DNA of 64,000 nucleotides, from positions 62,001-126,000 of the forward strand of contig NZ_JARGDQ010000001.1 in NCBI RefSeq assembly GCF_029210385.1, in the 5' to 3' direction. Position numbers and translations under genes: made by a program. How positions within the stretch are numbered: position 1 is the first letter of the stretch; every line of letters starts with the position of its first letter. The notes beneath the pieces were generated by a model that saw only the letters and a program-made list of their open reading frames with translations, did no database searches and was not told the origin of the DNA. This DNA comes from Desulfurivibrio dismutans. GTDB lineage: Bacteria > Desulfobacterota > Desulfobulbia > Desulfobulbales > Desulfurivibrionaceae. This document shows, one piece after another, positions 25,860-33,744 of this stretch.

Positions 25860-27038
25860 TCAGCGCCGCCGGCGCCCGGGCTGAGCTTCGTTTTCTTCCA
25901 TGCTCAGGTCTTTTATTTTGCTGGTTTCCTCGCCCTTGGCCGCTTTGATCTGGTCCAACCCGCGGTTGATGGTGGTGCGGCGGCTGGCATAAGCAACGGC
26001 GGTTTTTTCAGTGATCAGCCCCTGTTCGTAAAGATCCAGGATGTGCTGGTCGAAGGTTTGCCAACCAGCCGCCCGGGCGTCGGAGATCACGTCGTAATAG
26101 GTTTTGTCCTCCTGTTCACCATTTAAGATCAGTTCCCGAACCCGTAAGCTGGTGCCCATGATTTCCAGGGCCGCCACTCGCCCGTCTCCCACCTTGGGCA
26201 GCAGCCGCTGGGAAACGACCCAACGCAGGGTGTCCGCCAGCCGGTTGCGGATCTGGCCCTGTTCATGGTGTTCGAACATCCCCAGGATACGGTTGATGGT
26301 CTGGCCGGCGTCGATGGTATGGAGGGTGGAGAGCACCAGGTGGCCGGTTTCCGCCGCCGTGAGGCCAATTTCCATGCTGACCCGGTCTCGCATCTCGCCC
26401 ACCAGTATGATTTTCGGGGCCTGTCGCAGGGCTGCCCGCAGGCCGGAGGCAAAGTCGTCAAAGTCGGTGCCCAGTTCCCGCTGGTTGAAGGTGGCCTTTT
26501 TATGCTGGTGTACGAACTCGATGGGATCTTCCAGGGTCACGATGTGTTCGGGCCGTTCGTTGTTGAACATGTCCAGCAGGGCAGCCAGGGTGGTGGATTT
26601 ACCGGTGCCGGTGGCACCGGTGACCAGAATGAAGCCGGTGCGGTCGATATTGATTTTTTTAAGAGAATCGGGTAGCCCCAGTTGCTCAATGGTGGGGACT
26701 TCGGTGCTCAGGCGCCGCAGGACTGTAGTCAGGTGGCCTTGGCGGAAGAATACGTTGACCCGGAAACGGGCTTTGGCGTCCAGTTCGTGGGAAAGATCGC
26801 AGGACCCGCGTTCAATCAGCTCGTTGAGCAGCCGTTTGTTTTTTTTGATCAGGTTGAGGGCGAATACTTCAGTCTGAAAGGGGGTCAGCTCTTCCACCGG
26901 GGGGGTGACGGCTGCCGGGGTGAGGCGTCCTGAGCTTTCCACCTGCAAAGGGCGGTTAACGGTGACATTTAGGTCGGAGGCATTGTCGAAGCTCTCCAGC
27001 ATGGAGGAAATCCAGTAGTTAATCTCCGCTTCTTTCAT
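25860..27038 (-). CDS. PilT/PilU-family pilus retraction ATPase, 392 aa
   Basis: Hexameric ATPase for type IV pilus retraction or twitching. The N-terminal domain has SDLNVTVNRPLQVESSGRL (a variant of the usual SDLHL-x-G-P segment). Walker A GATGTGKST is near residue 145, Asp box VTLEDPIEFVH, Walker B ILVGEMRD, and His box GHLVLSTLHTIDA follow. The basic C-terminus GRRRR is unusual. The AIRNLIRE motif of true PilT is replaced, so a PilU-like accessory ATPase is possible. No other pil genes are in the window. Confidence 0.88.
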   Translation of the reverse strand: MKEAEINYWISSMLESFDNASDLNVTVNRPLQVESSGRLTPAAVTPPVEELTPFQTEVFALNLIKKNKRLLNELIERGSCDLSHELDAKARFRVNVFFRQGHLTTVLRRLSTEVPTIEQLGLPDSLKKINIDRTGFILVTGATGTGKSTTLAALLDMFNNERPEHIVTLEDPIEFVHQHKKATFNQRELGTDFDDFASGLRAALRQAPKIILVGEMRDRVSMEIGLTAAETGHLVLSTLHTIDAGQTINRILGMFEHHEQGQIRNRLADTLRWVVSQRLLPKVGDGRVAALEIMGTSLRVRELILNGEQEDKTYYDVISDARAAGWQTFDQHILDLYEQGLITEKTAVAYASRRTTINRGLDQIKAAKGEETSKIKDLSMEENEAQPGRRRR

Positions 27039-27230
27039 CGCTTGCCCTTTGTTGCCCTGCGGGTTGGTCTGATTGTCAGGAGAGGGAGGATAATTGCCCT
27101 ATAGCTGCTACCGGGGGGAATGTCAACCCCAATAGGCCCTCCGTCCTGTCGCCATGTGACTTTGACCGCGTACTCGTAAACCCCGTGATCGCTTACCTTT
27201 TGATCTTGTCCGCTGTGCAAGACCCGACAG

Positions 27231-27260
27231 TTGACATGATGACGGCCGTCGGGGTAGGCT
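27231..27260 (+). promoter_or_regulatory. possible promoter for yjbQ
   Basis: TTGACA (27231-27236) and TAGGCT (27255-27260), 18-bp spacer, 40 bp before the gene. Confidence 0.4.
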
Positions 27261-27301
27261 GGCAGTGGTGGTTTAAATCAAATTGACGCTGGGAGCGGAG
27301 A

Positions 27302-27724
27302 ATGGCGAAACATAAGACCTACCCCCTGGAGATTCATTGTGCGGGCCGGGGATTGTACGATTTCACCGGCAAAGTTCGGGCTTTTGTGGCCGACAGCGGG
27401 ATGCGCAACGGCCTGCTGACGGTGTTCTGTCTGCACACCTCGGCTTCCCTGGTGATTCAGGAAAATGCCGACCCCGATGTCCTTCATGATCTGGAGACTT
27501 TTATGAACCGCCTGGTGCCGGATGGTCAGCCCGACTGGCGGCACCGCAGTGAAGGGCCCGACGACATGCCGGCCCATGTCCGCTGCGCCCTGACCCAAAC
27601 CTCCATCGGCATTCCGCTGGTTGACGGCGCCCTGGTTCTGGGCACCTGGCAGGGGATTTATCTGTGGGAACACCGCACCGCCCCTCATCGCCGTAAGGTG
27701 CTGCTGCATCTGCTGGGCCAATGA
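27302..27724 (+). CDS. yjbQ: YjbQ/UPF0047 family protein, 140 aa
   Basis: Small cytosolic protein of the YjbQ family, reported to have weak thiamine-phosphate-synthase-like activity; its true role is unclear. Family markers: FCLHTSASLVIQENADPDVLHDLE in the middle, then HVRCALTQTSIGIPLVDGALVLGTWQGIYLWEHR near the end with the conserved His/Asp/Glu set. GGAG precedes the ATG. It stands alone, converging on typA. Confidence 0.9.
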   Translation: MAKHKTYPLEIHCAGRGLYDFTGKVRAFVADSGMRNGLLTVFCLHTSASLVIQENADPDVLHDLETFMNRLVPDGQPDWRHRSEGPDDMPAHVRCALTQTSIGIPLVDGALVLGTWQGIYLWEHRTAPHRRKVLLHLLGQ

Positions 27725-27776
27725 GCGGGGCTGCTCCGGGCCCGTCGGGTTGAGTGATCACAGGTTCCACCGTGGA

Positions 27777-27885
27777 GTAAGCGATCGCGGGGTATCCCAG
27801 GTTGCGGCAAGCGGGACGTTAAAGCGTACATCAGTACGTGAGCCGGCTCGATCGCCGCAAGATGCGGTGCTCCTTGATCGCTTAC
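27777..27885. repeat. dispersed palindromic repeat, copy D
   Basis: 109-bp imperfect palindrome. Outer arms GTAAGCGATC/GATCGCTTAC, inner blocks CCAGGTTGCGGCAAGC and GATCGCCGCAAGATGCGG, centre AGCGTACATCAGTACGTG. It fills the gap between converging yjbQ and typA and ends 4 bases before the typA stop. Confidence 0.85.
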
Positions 27886-27888
27886 GGG

Positions 27889-29661
27889 TTAAACCTTGCG
27901 CAGGCGGATGGAGTCAGGGGTTACCTCCACCAGTTCATTGTCGTTGATGTAGGCAATACAGTCTTCCAGGCTCATCTTCACCGGCGGGGTCAGGACCACG
28001 TTTTCATCCGAGCCCGAAGCCCGCATGTTGGTCAGCTTCTTGCCCTTGGCCGGGTTGACCACCATTTCCCCCTCGCGGCTGTTTTCGCCGACGATCTGGT
28101 TTTTGTAGACCCGCTCGCCGGGGCCGACAAAGAGTCGCCCCCGGTCCTGGAGGTTGAACAGCGCATAGGCCACCGTGGTGCAGTTTTCCATGGCCAGCAG
28201 GGTGCCGTTGGTGCGGTTTTTGATCTCGCCGGCATATGGTCCGTATTCGGCAAAAACGTAGTTCATCACCCCCATCCCTTTGGTGTCGGTCATGAATTGG
28301 GAGCGGTAGCCCAGCAGCCCCCGGGTGGGGATTTTGTAGAGCAGTCGGGTCATGCCGTTTTCCTGGTGCATCTCCAGCATTTTGCCCTTGAGGCTGCCCA
28401 GTTTTTCAATCACCGTGCCGCTGTACTGTTCGTCGACATCGATGGTCAGCTCTTCGTAGGGTTCCAGCTTGACCCCGTCTTCCTCCCGCATGATCACCTG
28501 GGGTCTGGTCACCTGTAACTCGTAGCCTTCCCGCCGCATGGTTTCAATAAGGACGGAAAGATGCAACTCTCCCCGGCCGGCCACCTTGAAGCCGACTCCT
28601 TCCTGCAGCGGGCTGACCTGCAGGGCCACGTCGGAGATGGTCTCCCGCCGCAGCCGCTCTTCAATGTGCCGGGAGGTGACGAATTTGCCCTCCTGGCCGG
28701 CAAAGGGTGAGTCGTTGGGCAGGAAGTTCATGGCGATGGTGGGCGGGTCGATGTCGATCAGCGGAAGCGGCTTGGGGTTATCCGGGTCGGTGAAGGTTTC
28801 CCCCACGGTGATGTCGTCCATTCCCGCCACCGCCACGACTTCCCCGCAGATCGCCTGGTCGGTGGCCACTTTGGCGTTGCCCTCAAAACGGTAAATCTTG
28901 GTGATCCGGGCTGGCTTGCTGGAGCCGTCGCGCTTGCACACCAGCACGCTGCGGTTGATGTTCAGGCTGCCGCCGGTGACCTTGCCGATGGCCAGGCGGC
29001 CAAGGTAGGGAGAGGCGTCCAGGGAGCTGACCTGCATCTGCAGGGGGCCGTCGGCGTCGCCGGTGGGCGCGGGGATCTGCTCCACCATCAGATCGGCAAT
29101 GGCACTCATGTCCTGTTTGTTAACCGGCAGGGTCATGGAAGCGTAGCCGTCTTTGGCCGAGGCGTAGACCACGGCGAAATCCAGCAGGTCATCCGGGGCG
29201 CCAAGTTTGACAAAGAGATCAAAGACCTGGTCCACGACCCAGTCGGGCCTGGCCGCCGGTTTGTCGATCTTGTTGACCACCACGATCAACGGCAGGTTGG
29301 CGGCCAGGGCCTTTTTCAGCACAAAATAGGTCTGGGGCATGGGGCCTTCCTGGGCGTCCACCAGCAGCAGGCAGCCGTCGGCCATGCGCAACACCCGTTC
29401 CACCTGGCCGCCAAAATCGGCATGGCCCGGGGTGTCGATGATGTTGATGCGGTATCCTTTGTGCAGGAAGGTGCCGTTTTTGGCGGAAATGGTGATTCCT
29501 CGCTCCTTTTCCAGGTCCATGGAGTCCATCATCCGTTCAGCGACCTGCTGGTTCTCCCGAAACATGCCGCTTTGGCGAAAAAGCTGGTCCACCAGGGTGG
29601 TTTTTCCATGGTCGACATGGGCGATAATGGCGACGTTTCTGATCTCTTGTTGACTGGTCAT
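27889..29661 (-). CDS. typA: translational GTPase TypA/BipA, 590 aa
   Basis: Ribosome-associated GTPase involved in assembly and stress adaptation. G1 AHVDHGKTTLVDQL at residues about 14-27, G2 RGITI, G3 DTPGHADF, G4 NKID. EF-G-like domains III and V and the BipA-specific C-terminal part follow, including PTRGLLGYRSQFMTDTKG. Normal length. It points away from the mraZ promoter region and ends at repeat copy D. Confidence 0.96.
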   Translation of the reverse strand: MTSQQEIRNVAIIAHVDHGKTTLVDQLFRQSGMFRENQQVAERMMDSMDLEKERGITISAKNGTFLHKGYRINIIDTPGHADFGGQVERVLRMADGCLLLVDAQEGPMPQTYFVLKKALAANLPLIVVVNKIDKPAARPDWVVDQVFDLFVKLGAPDDLLDFAVVYASAKDGYASMTLPVNKQDMSAIADLMVEQIPAPTGDADGPLQMQVSSLDASPYLGRLAIGKVTGGSLNINRSVLVCKRDGSSKPARITKIYRFEGNAKVATDQAICGEVVAVAGMDDITVGETFTDPDNPKPLPLIDIDPPTIAMNFLPNDSPFAGQEGKFVTSRHIEERLRRETISDVALQVSPLQEGVGFKVAGRGELHLSVLIETMRREGYELQVTRPQVIMREEDGVKLEPYEELTIDVDEQYSGTVIEKLGSLKGKMLEMHQENGMTRLLYKIPTRGLLGYRSQFMTDTKGMGVMNYVFAEYGPYAGEIKNRTNGTLLAMENCTTVAYALFNLQDRGRLFVGPGERVYKNQIVGENSREGEMVVNPAKGKKLTNMRASGSDENVVLTPPVKMSLEDCIAYINDNELVEVTPDSIRLRKV

Positions 29662-29884
29662 ATTCTTCCGGTTGGGGCTGGTGGGTGGGCCGTTTTGACT
29701 GCAACCACGGGTAGAGGGGTGACGGTCGCCGGGGCGATCCTGACCGCTGGTACATGGTGAGAGTTTACGGCGGAAACCGGCAACTTGTTACAGGTGCCGA
29801 AAAAACGGGACACTCTAAATTGATTTTGCCAACAAAGCAAGCAGAAAAACAATTTTCCCGACCAAGCCTAACCGCTTTTTTTTC

Positions 29885-29914
29885 TTGACACCCCCGGTTG
29901 TTTATCACTATAAG
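29885..29914 (+). promoter_or_regulatory. promoter of the dcw cluster
   Basis: TTGACA (29885-29890) and TATAAG (29909-29914), 18-bp spacer, directly upstream of MraZ-type repeats. Confidence 0.7.
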
Positions 29915-29921
29915 GTGTTTG

Positions 29922-29961
29922 GTGGTGCAAAGTGGGGCAAAGGGGGGCAAAGGGGGGCGAG
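29922..29961 (+). promoter_or_regulatory. MraZ-box array (10-bp direct repeats)
   Basis: Four 10-bp units starting at 29922, 29932, 29942 and 29952: GTGGTGCAAA, GTGGGGCAAA, GGGGGGCAAA, GGGGGGCGAG. MraZ binds G-rich (TGGGN-like) repeats with this spacing, so autoregulation is expected. Confidence 0.75.
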
Positions 29962-30008
29962 ATGAGGTTTTTCCGGGTATAACGTGGGTTTCAGCGGAGG
30001 AAAGTTGA

Positions 30009-30488
30009 TTGACAGGTGAAGGCAGGCCGCGCACCCCGGTGTATCATTTCCGGGGGCGCTCGGAACATATTCTGGACGGCAAGGGGCGGCTCAGTATCGC
30101 CACCCGCTTCCGAGACGTTTTGCGCAAGCAGTACGACGAGCGGCTGATGGTCATGCCCTGGAAGACCTGCTTGAAGGCCTATCCTCTGCCCACTTGGGAA
30201 GAGCTGGAAGTAAGCCTGATGGCGCAAGGGAAAAAGCACCCCCAGCAACTTAAGATGATGCGCTACATGATCGGCGGCGTGGTGGAGTGCGCTCTTGATC
30301 GTCAGGGCCGCATTTTGCTGCCCCCCAACCTGCGCGATGAATGCGGTTTGCACAAAGATGTGGTGGTTAACGGCATGATCTCCTATTTCGAGATCTGGGA
30401 CAAGGAGACTTGGGATCAGGTCAGCCGACCGACCAGTGAACAGTTTGTGGAATTTGAGCAGTCCCTGCTGGAGCTGGGGCTTTTTTAG
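30009..30488 (+). CDS. mraZ: transcriptional regulator MraZ, 159 aa
   Basis: DNA-binding ring protein that controls the dcw operon. Two SpoVT-AbrB-like halves are visible: HILDGKGRLSIATRFRDVL (about 20-38) and ALDRQGRILLPPNLRD (about 97-112). I use a TTG start at 30009 because GGAGG lies at 29996-30000, well spaced, and no in-frame ATG fits. Its own binding repeats lie 50-90 bp upstream. Confidence 0.93.
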   Translation: MTGEGRPRTPVYHFRGRSEHILDGKGRLSIATRFRDVLRKQYDERLMVMPWKTCLKAYPLPTWEELEVSLMAQGKKHPQQLKMMRYMIGGVVECALDRQGRILLPPNLRDECGLHKDVVVNGMISYFEIWDKETWDQVSRPTSEQFVEFEQSLLELGLF

Positions 30489-30493
30489 AATTG

Positions 30494-31405
30494 ATGGATA
30501 CCGCCCATCAACCAGTGCTGTTGGCCGAATCCCTGTTCTGGCTGGCACCGGTCAGCGGCGGGATTTACGTTGACGGCAACTTGGGGATGGGAGGGCATGC
30601 CGCCGCCATCCTGGAAGCCAGCGCCCCGGCCGGCCAACTCATCGGTTTTGACTGGGATGAAGAGGCCCTGGCCCGGGCCGGTCGTAATCTGGCCCGTTTC
30701 GGCGACCGGCTGCATCTACAGCCGCGCAACTTTATCGAACTGGAGGCGACCTTGGCCGAACTGGCGATCAGCCATATCGACGGGATGCTGCTTGATCTGG
30801 GGCTGTCCTCGCTGCAGTTGGACAGTTCCGGGGAGGCTGCTGGGCCGGGGCGGGGATTCAGCTTCCGGCGGCCGGAACCTTTGGATATGCGGATGGATCG
30901 CCGCCAGGAACTTACGGCGGCGGATCTGCTCCGGGATATGAGCGCCGCTGAACTGTCCGACATCTTTTATTATTACGGGGAAGAGCGTCAGGCCCGGCGG
31001 ATTGCCGGGCGGCTGGTGGAACAGCGGCGGCATACCCCCATCGAGAATACCGTGCAGTTGGCTGAACTGGTGGCTGCTGCGGTGCCCCGTCGTTTTCATC
31101 CCCGTAACATTCACGTTGCCACCCGGGTTTTTCAGGCCCTGCGGATTGCGGTCAACCGAGAACTTGAAAATCTCGAGAAAATCCTGGCCGCTGCTCCGTC
31201 GCACCTGTCTCCCAAAGCCCGTTTGGCGGTGATCTCTTTCCATTCACTGGAAGATCGTTTGGTCAAGCGGGCGTTTCGGGAAGATCCGCGGCTGGCAGTT
31301 CTCACCCCTCGGCCGATACAGCCGGGGGTGGCGGAATTGCAGCGCAATCCCAGGGCCCGCAGCGCCAAGCTGCGGGTGGCTGAACGCTGCAGCGAGGCAG
31401 CATGA
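30494..31405 (+). CDS. rsmH: 16S rRNA m4C1402 methyltransferase, 303 aa
   Basis: SAM-dependent enzyme methylating C1402 of 16S rRNA. HQPVLLAE opening, YVDGNLGMGGHAAAIL SAM loop (Gly-rich, Asn-Leu-Gly where Thr-Leu-Gly is common), LLDLGLSSLQLD, and ISFHSLEDRLVK. A TTG precedes ATG 30494 in frame. The stop overlaps ftsL by 4 bases. Confidence 0.95.
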   Translation: MDTAHQPVLLAESLFWLAPVSGGIYVDGNLGMGGHAAAILEASAPAGQLIGFDWDEEALARAGRNLARFGDRLHLQPRNFIELEATLAELAISHIDGMLLDLGLSSLQLDSSGEAAGPGRGFSFRRPEPLDMRMDRRQELTAADLLRDMSAAELSDIFYYYGEERQARRIAGRLVEQRRHTPIENTVQLAELVAAAVPRRFHPRNIHVATRVFQALRIAVNRELENLEKILAAAPSHLSPKARLAVISFHSLEDRLVKRAFREDPRLAVLTPRPIQPGVAELQRNPRARSAKLRVAERCSEAA

Positions 31406-31728
31406 TCCGCCACGGCGGCAACCGTCGGGGTGGCGCTCATTCCCGGGCGCCCCGGTCGCCTGTCCGGGAATGGGGCCACCACCTGAAGCTCAAAGTCGGT
31501 GCGGTGCCTTTGCTGGTGCTGGCGATGGCGGTTTTGTGGCTGGCCTGGTCGGTGCATCAGGGGCAGGCGGCGGTGGTGGCTGAGCAGGCACGACAGGAGG
31601 ATTTGTTGGAGAAACATCGGGAGTTAAGCCGGCAGCGAGACATCCTACAGGCCAGGGAGCGGATCGAAAAAGAGGCGGCCCGGCAGGGGTTGTATCCACC
31701 GGGGAAAGGACAGATTCAGCGTCCCTAG
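31402..31728 (+). CDS. ftsL: cell division protein FtsL-like, 108 aa
   Basis: Small bitopic division protein. A basic cytosolic part (about 1-33) precedes a membrane segment (about 34-52: VPLLVLAMAVLWLAWSV) and a periplasmic heptad-rich coiled coil (about 55-95: QARQEDLLEKHRELSRQRD). Sequence is too variable for family certainty, but size, topology and position between rsmH and ftsI fix the identity. In other bacteria FtsL with FtsB and FtsQ activates FtsWI. Confidence 0.85.
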   Translation: MIRHGGNRRGGAHSRAPRSPVREWGHHLKLKVGAVPLLVLAMAVLWLAWSVHQGQAAVVAEQARQEDLLEKHRELSRQRDILQARERIEKEAARQGLYPPGKGQIQRP

Positions 31729-31752
31729 TGCAATGAGTTAAGGAGAACAGAT

Positions 31753-33744
31753 ATGCCCAGGACCATGAGCGCCAGACAGCGTGGCAAAAAAATGCTTTTT
31801 TTGATCCTGCTGTTGCCGGTGCTCGGCTTGGTCGTCTGGGGTTTCTTGAGTCTCTCTGGGGCCGATCAAAAGAGGCTGGCCGCCGGCTACCACGGAGAGA
31901 CGCTGGTGAAGAGTTCCACTCTGCGGCGCAATAACATCTACGATCGCCACTTCGATACCCTGGCCCTTAGTTTCCGCCTCAGTTCCCTCTACGCCCGGCC
32001 ACTTGAGATCAATGATCCGGAGGGAACAGCGGTTGAACTGGCGCGACTGCTGGACCTGGACTCACAGGTCCTGCTGGACTCTTTCCGCAGTGAGCGCAGC
32101 TTCGTGTGGTTGAGCCGCCAGACCAGGCAGGAAGTGGCGGACGAAGTGCTGGGCCTGGGGTTGCCCGGCATTTACGTCATGCCGGGTTCCCATCGATACT
32201 ACCCCCATCGCGACGGCGCCGCGCATGCGGTTGGCTTTGTCAAGGATGAACAGGGGCTGGCCGGTATCGAACTTTCCTACGATAATATTCTGCGGGGCGG
32301 AGTCAGTGATATCCGTCTGGCCGCCGCCGGGGTTCCCGACCGGGTAACGGCCGGCGGCGGGGTGCATCTGGTCAGTACCCTGGATATTGCCTTGCAGCGC
32401 GAACTGGAACATCGCTTGGCGCGGGTGCTGCGCTCGGTGGACGGTGCTGCTGCTGCCGGATTGGTAATGGAAGTGGCCACCGGGGCGGTGCTGGCCATGG
32501 CCAGTCTGCCGGCCTACGATCCCAATCGTTTCTGGGCCGCCGGGGCTGAAGAGCGGCTCAATCGGGCCGTCATCCAGGTTCACATCGGCGCCCTGCGTGA
32601 ACTTTTTCAGCGGGCAGCTGGCGAAGATGACCGTGTGCGCCCAGCGACTAGCTTGGCTGGCGGAGCAGGGACGGCCACGAGGGAGGGGTTGTGGTATCGT
32701 CTCGCGCCGGATGTTTACGCTTCAGCCTTCCTTGGCGGCAACAGCCGGACCGGTAGTTTTTGGTCGGAAGAGTTTTTGCGGCAGGTCGGGCTATGCCAGG
32801 ATAGTGACCTGGATCTGTTGGAAGGCAGAAGTATGGGGCAAATCATGCAGGCCGAGGATATTGAGGGGGAAGGGTGCCGGCAGTTGCTCCAGGATAATAG
32901 GGCCGCCGTAAATGGGGTCTCACTGCTGGCCTCCTTCAGCCGGTTGGTTAACGCCGGCAGCCCGGTGAAGCCGCACGTGATCAAAGGGTTCTGGGATGGG
33001 GAGGAGTTTTGGCCGCGGCAGTCGGCAGTGGCTGTTGAGACGGCGCCGGCGGCAACCGGAACCTGGGCGCTCAAAGAGCTATTAAATCAAACTGGCAGCA
33101 GCGGCCAAGTGGCCACTTATGAGAGCCTGGTGGCCGAAGTCGGGCCTCTTGCTCTCCAAACTGCCGAATTAGCGGCTATGAATGCGGAATCGCCGCCCGG
33201 ATCAGGGGGGGTGCAGGAAAATCAGCCCGCTGAAACGGCGGCCGAACTGTCCGACCGGCCCAAACGCTACCAGGCGGTGATGCTGGGGCTGGCCCCGAGG
33301 GAGAAACCGGTGCTGGCGGCCCTGATCTTTGTTGAACGGGCCGGCCTTGATCTTGAATTGCCCTCGCCGTTGGCGGGAGTGATTCGCGATCTTGACCAAT
33401 GGAGCAACAGGCTTAACCAGTCAGCTCCTCTTCCCGCATCGGCAACGATTCTGGCGCGGGAGGAAGCCCTGTATCATAAGTGGCTGGAGAAGCAGGAAAC
33501 CGGTGAGTTGCAGATGCATGCAACGGCACGCCGGGCGCCGGAGAAAATGCCTGATGTGGTGGGGTTGAGCTTGCGTAAGGCTTTACAGGTTTTACATTCT
33601 TCCGGTCTGCGTTTCCAGGTAAAGGGCAGCGGCCGGGTGGTTTATCAGGAGCCACCGCCCGGCGCCTCGCTCCGGGGCGTGGATGAAGGAGTTATCGAGC
33701 TCAGGGTGCCCGGTGGCGAGATGGTAGCAGCCGGGTCAAATTAA
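31753..33744 (+). CDS. ftsI: FtsI/PBP-family protein with lost transpeptidase motifs, C-terminal PASTA, 663 aa
   Basis: Positionally FtsI, the septal transpeptidase. The membrane anchor (about 15-35) and PBP dimerisation/pedestal region are well kept (IYDRHFDTLALSF, FVWLSRQ, HRYYPHRDGAAHAVGF, GIELSYDNILRGG). The transpeptidase domain is recognisable (NRAV, YQAVMLGLAPREKP-like end) but the catalytic residues are gone: the SxxK site reads GALREL (Ala280, Glu283), no SxN is visible, and the KTG site reads AEVGPLA (Val463-Pro465). The C-terminus is a PASTA-like unit (MPDVVGLSLRKALQVL). The frame is intact and the base composition is normal, so this looks like selected loss of catalysis rather than a pseudogene. 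Confidence 0.9.
   Translation: MPRTMSARQRGKKMLFLILLLPVLGLVVWGFLSLSGADQKRLAAGYHGETLVKSSTLRRNNIYDRHFDTLALSFRLSSLYARPLEINDPEGTAVELARLLDLDSQVLLDSFRSERSFVWLSRQTRQEVADEVLGLGLPGIYVMPGSHRYYPHRDGAAHAVGFVKDEQGLAGIELSYDNILRGGVSDIRLAAAGVPDRVTAGGGVHLVSTLDIALQRELEHRLARVLRSVDGAAAAGLVMEVATGAVLAMASLPAYDPNRFWAAGAEERLNRAVIQVHIGALRELFQRAAGEDDRVRPATSLAGGAGTATREGLWYRLAPDVYASAFLGGNSRTGSFWSEEFLRQVGLCQDSDLDLLEGRSMGQIMQAEDIEGEGCRQLLQDNRAAVNGVSLLASFSRLVNAGSPVKPHVIKGFWDGEEFWPRQSAVAVETAPAATGTWALKELLNQTGSSGQVATYESLVAEVGPLALQTAELAAMNAESPPGSGGVQENQPAETAAELSDRPKRYQAVMLGLAPREKPVLAALIFVERAGLDLELPSPLAGVIRDLDQWSNRLNQSAPLPASATILAREEALYHKWLEKQETGELQMHATARRAPEKMPDVVGLSLRKALQVLHSSGLRFQVKGSGRVVYQEPPPGASLRGVDEGVIELRVPGGEMVAAGSN

Noticed and set aside
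31753-33744. ftsI as a pseudogene
   Set aside because: No frameshift or internal stop, overlap with murE kept, and non-catalytic domains well conserved; loss is confined to the active site.
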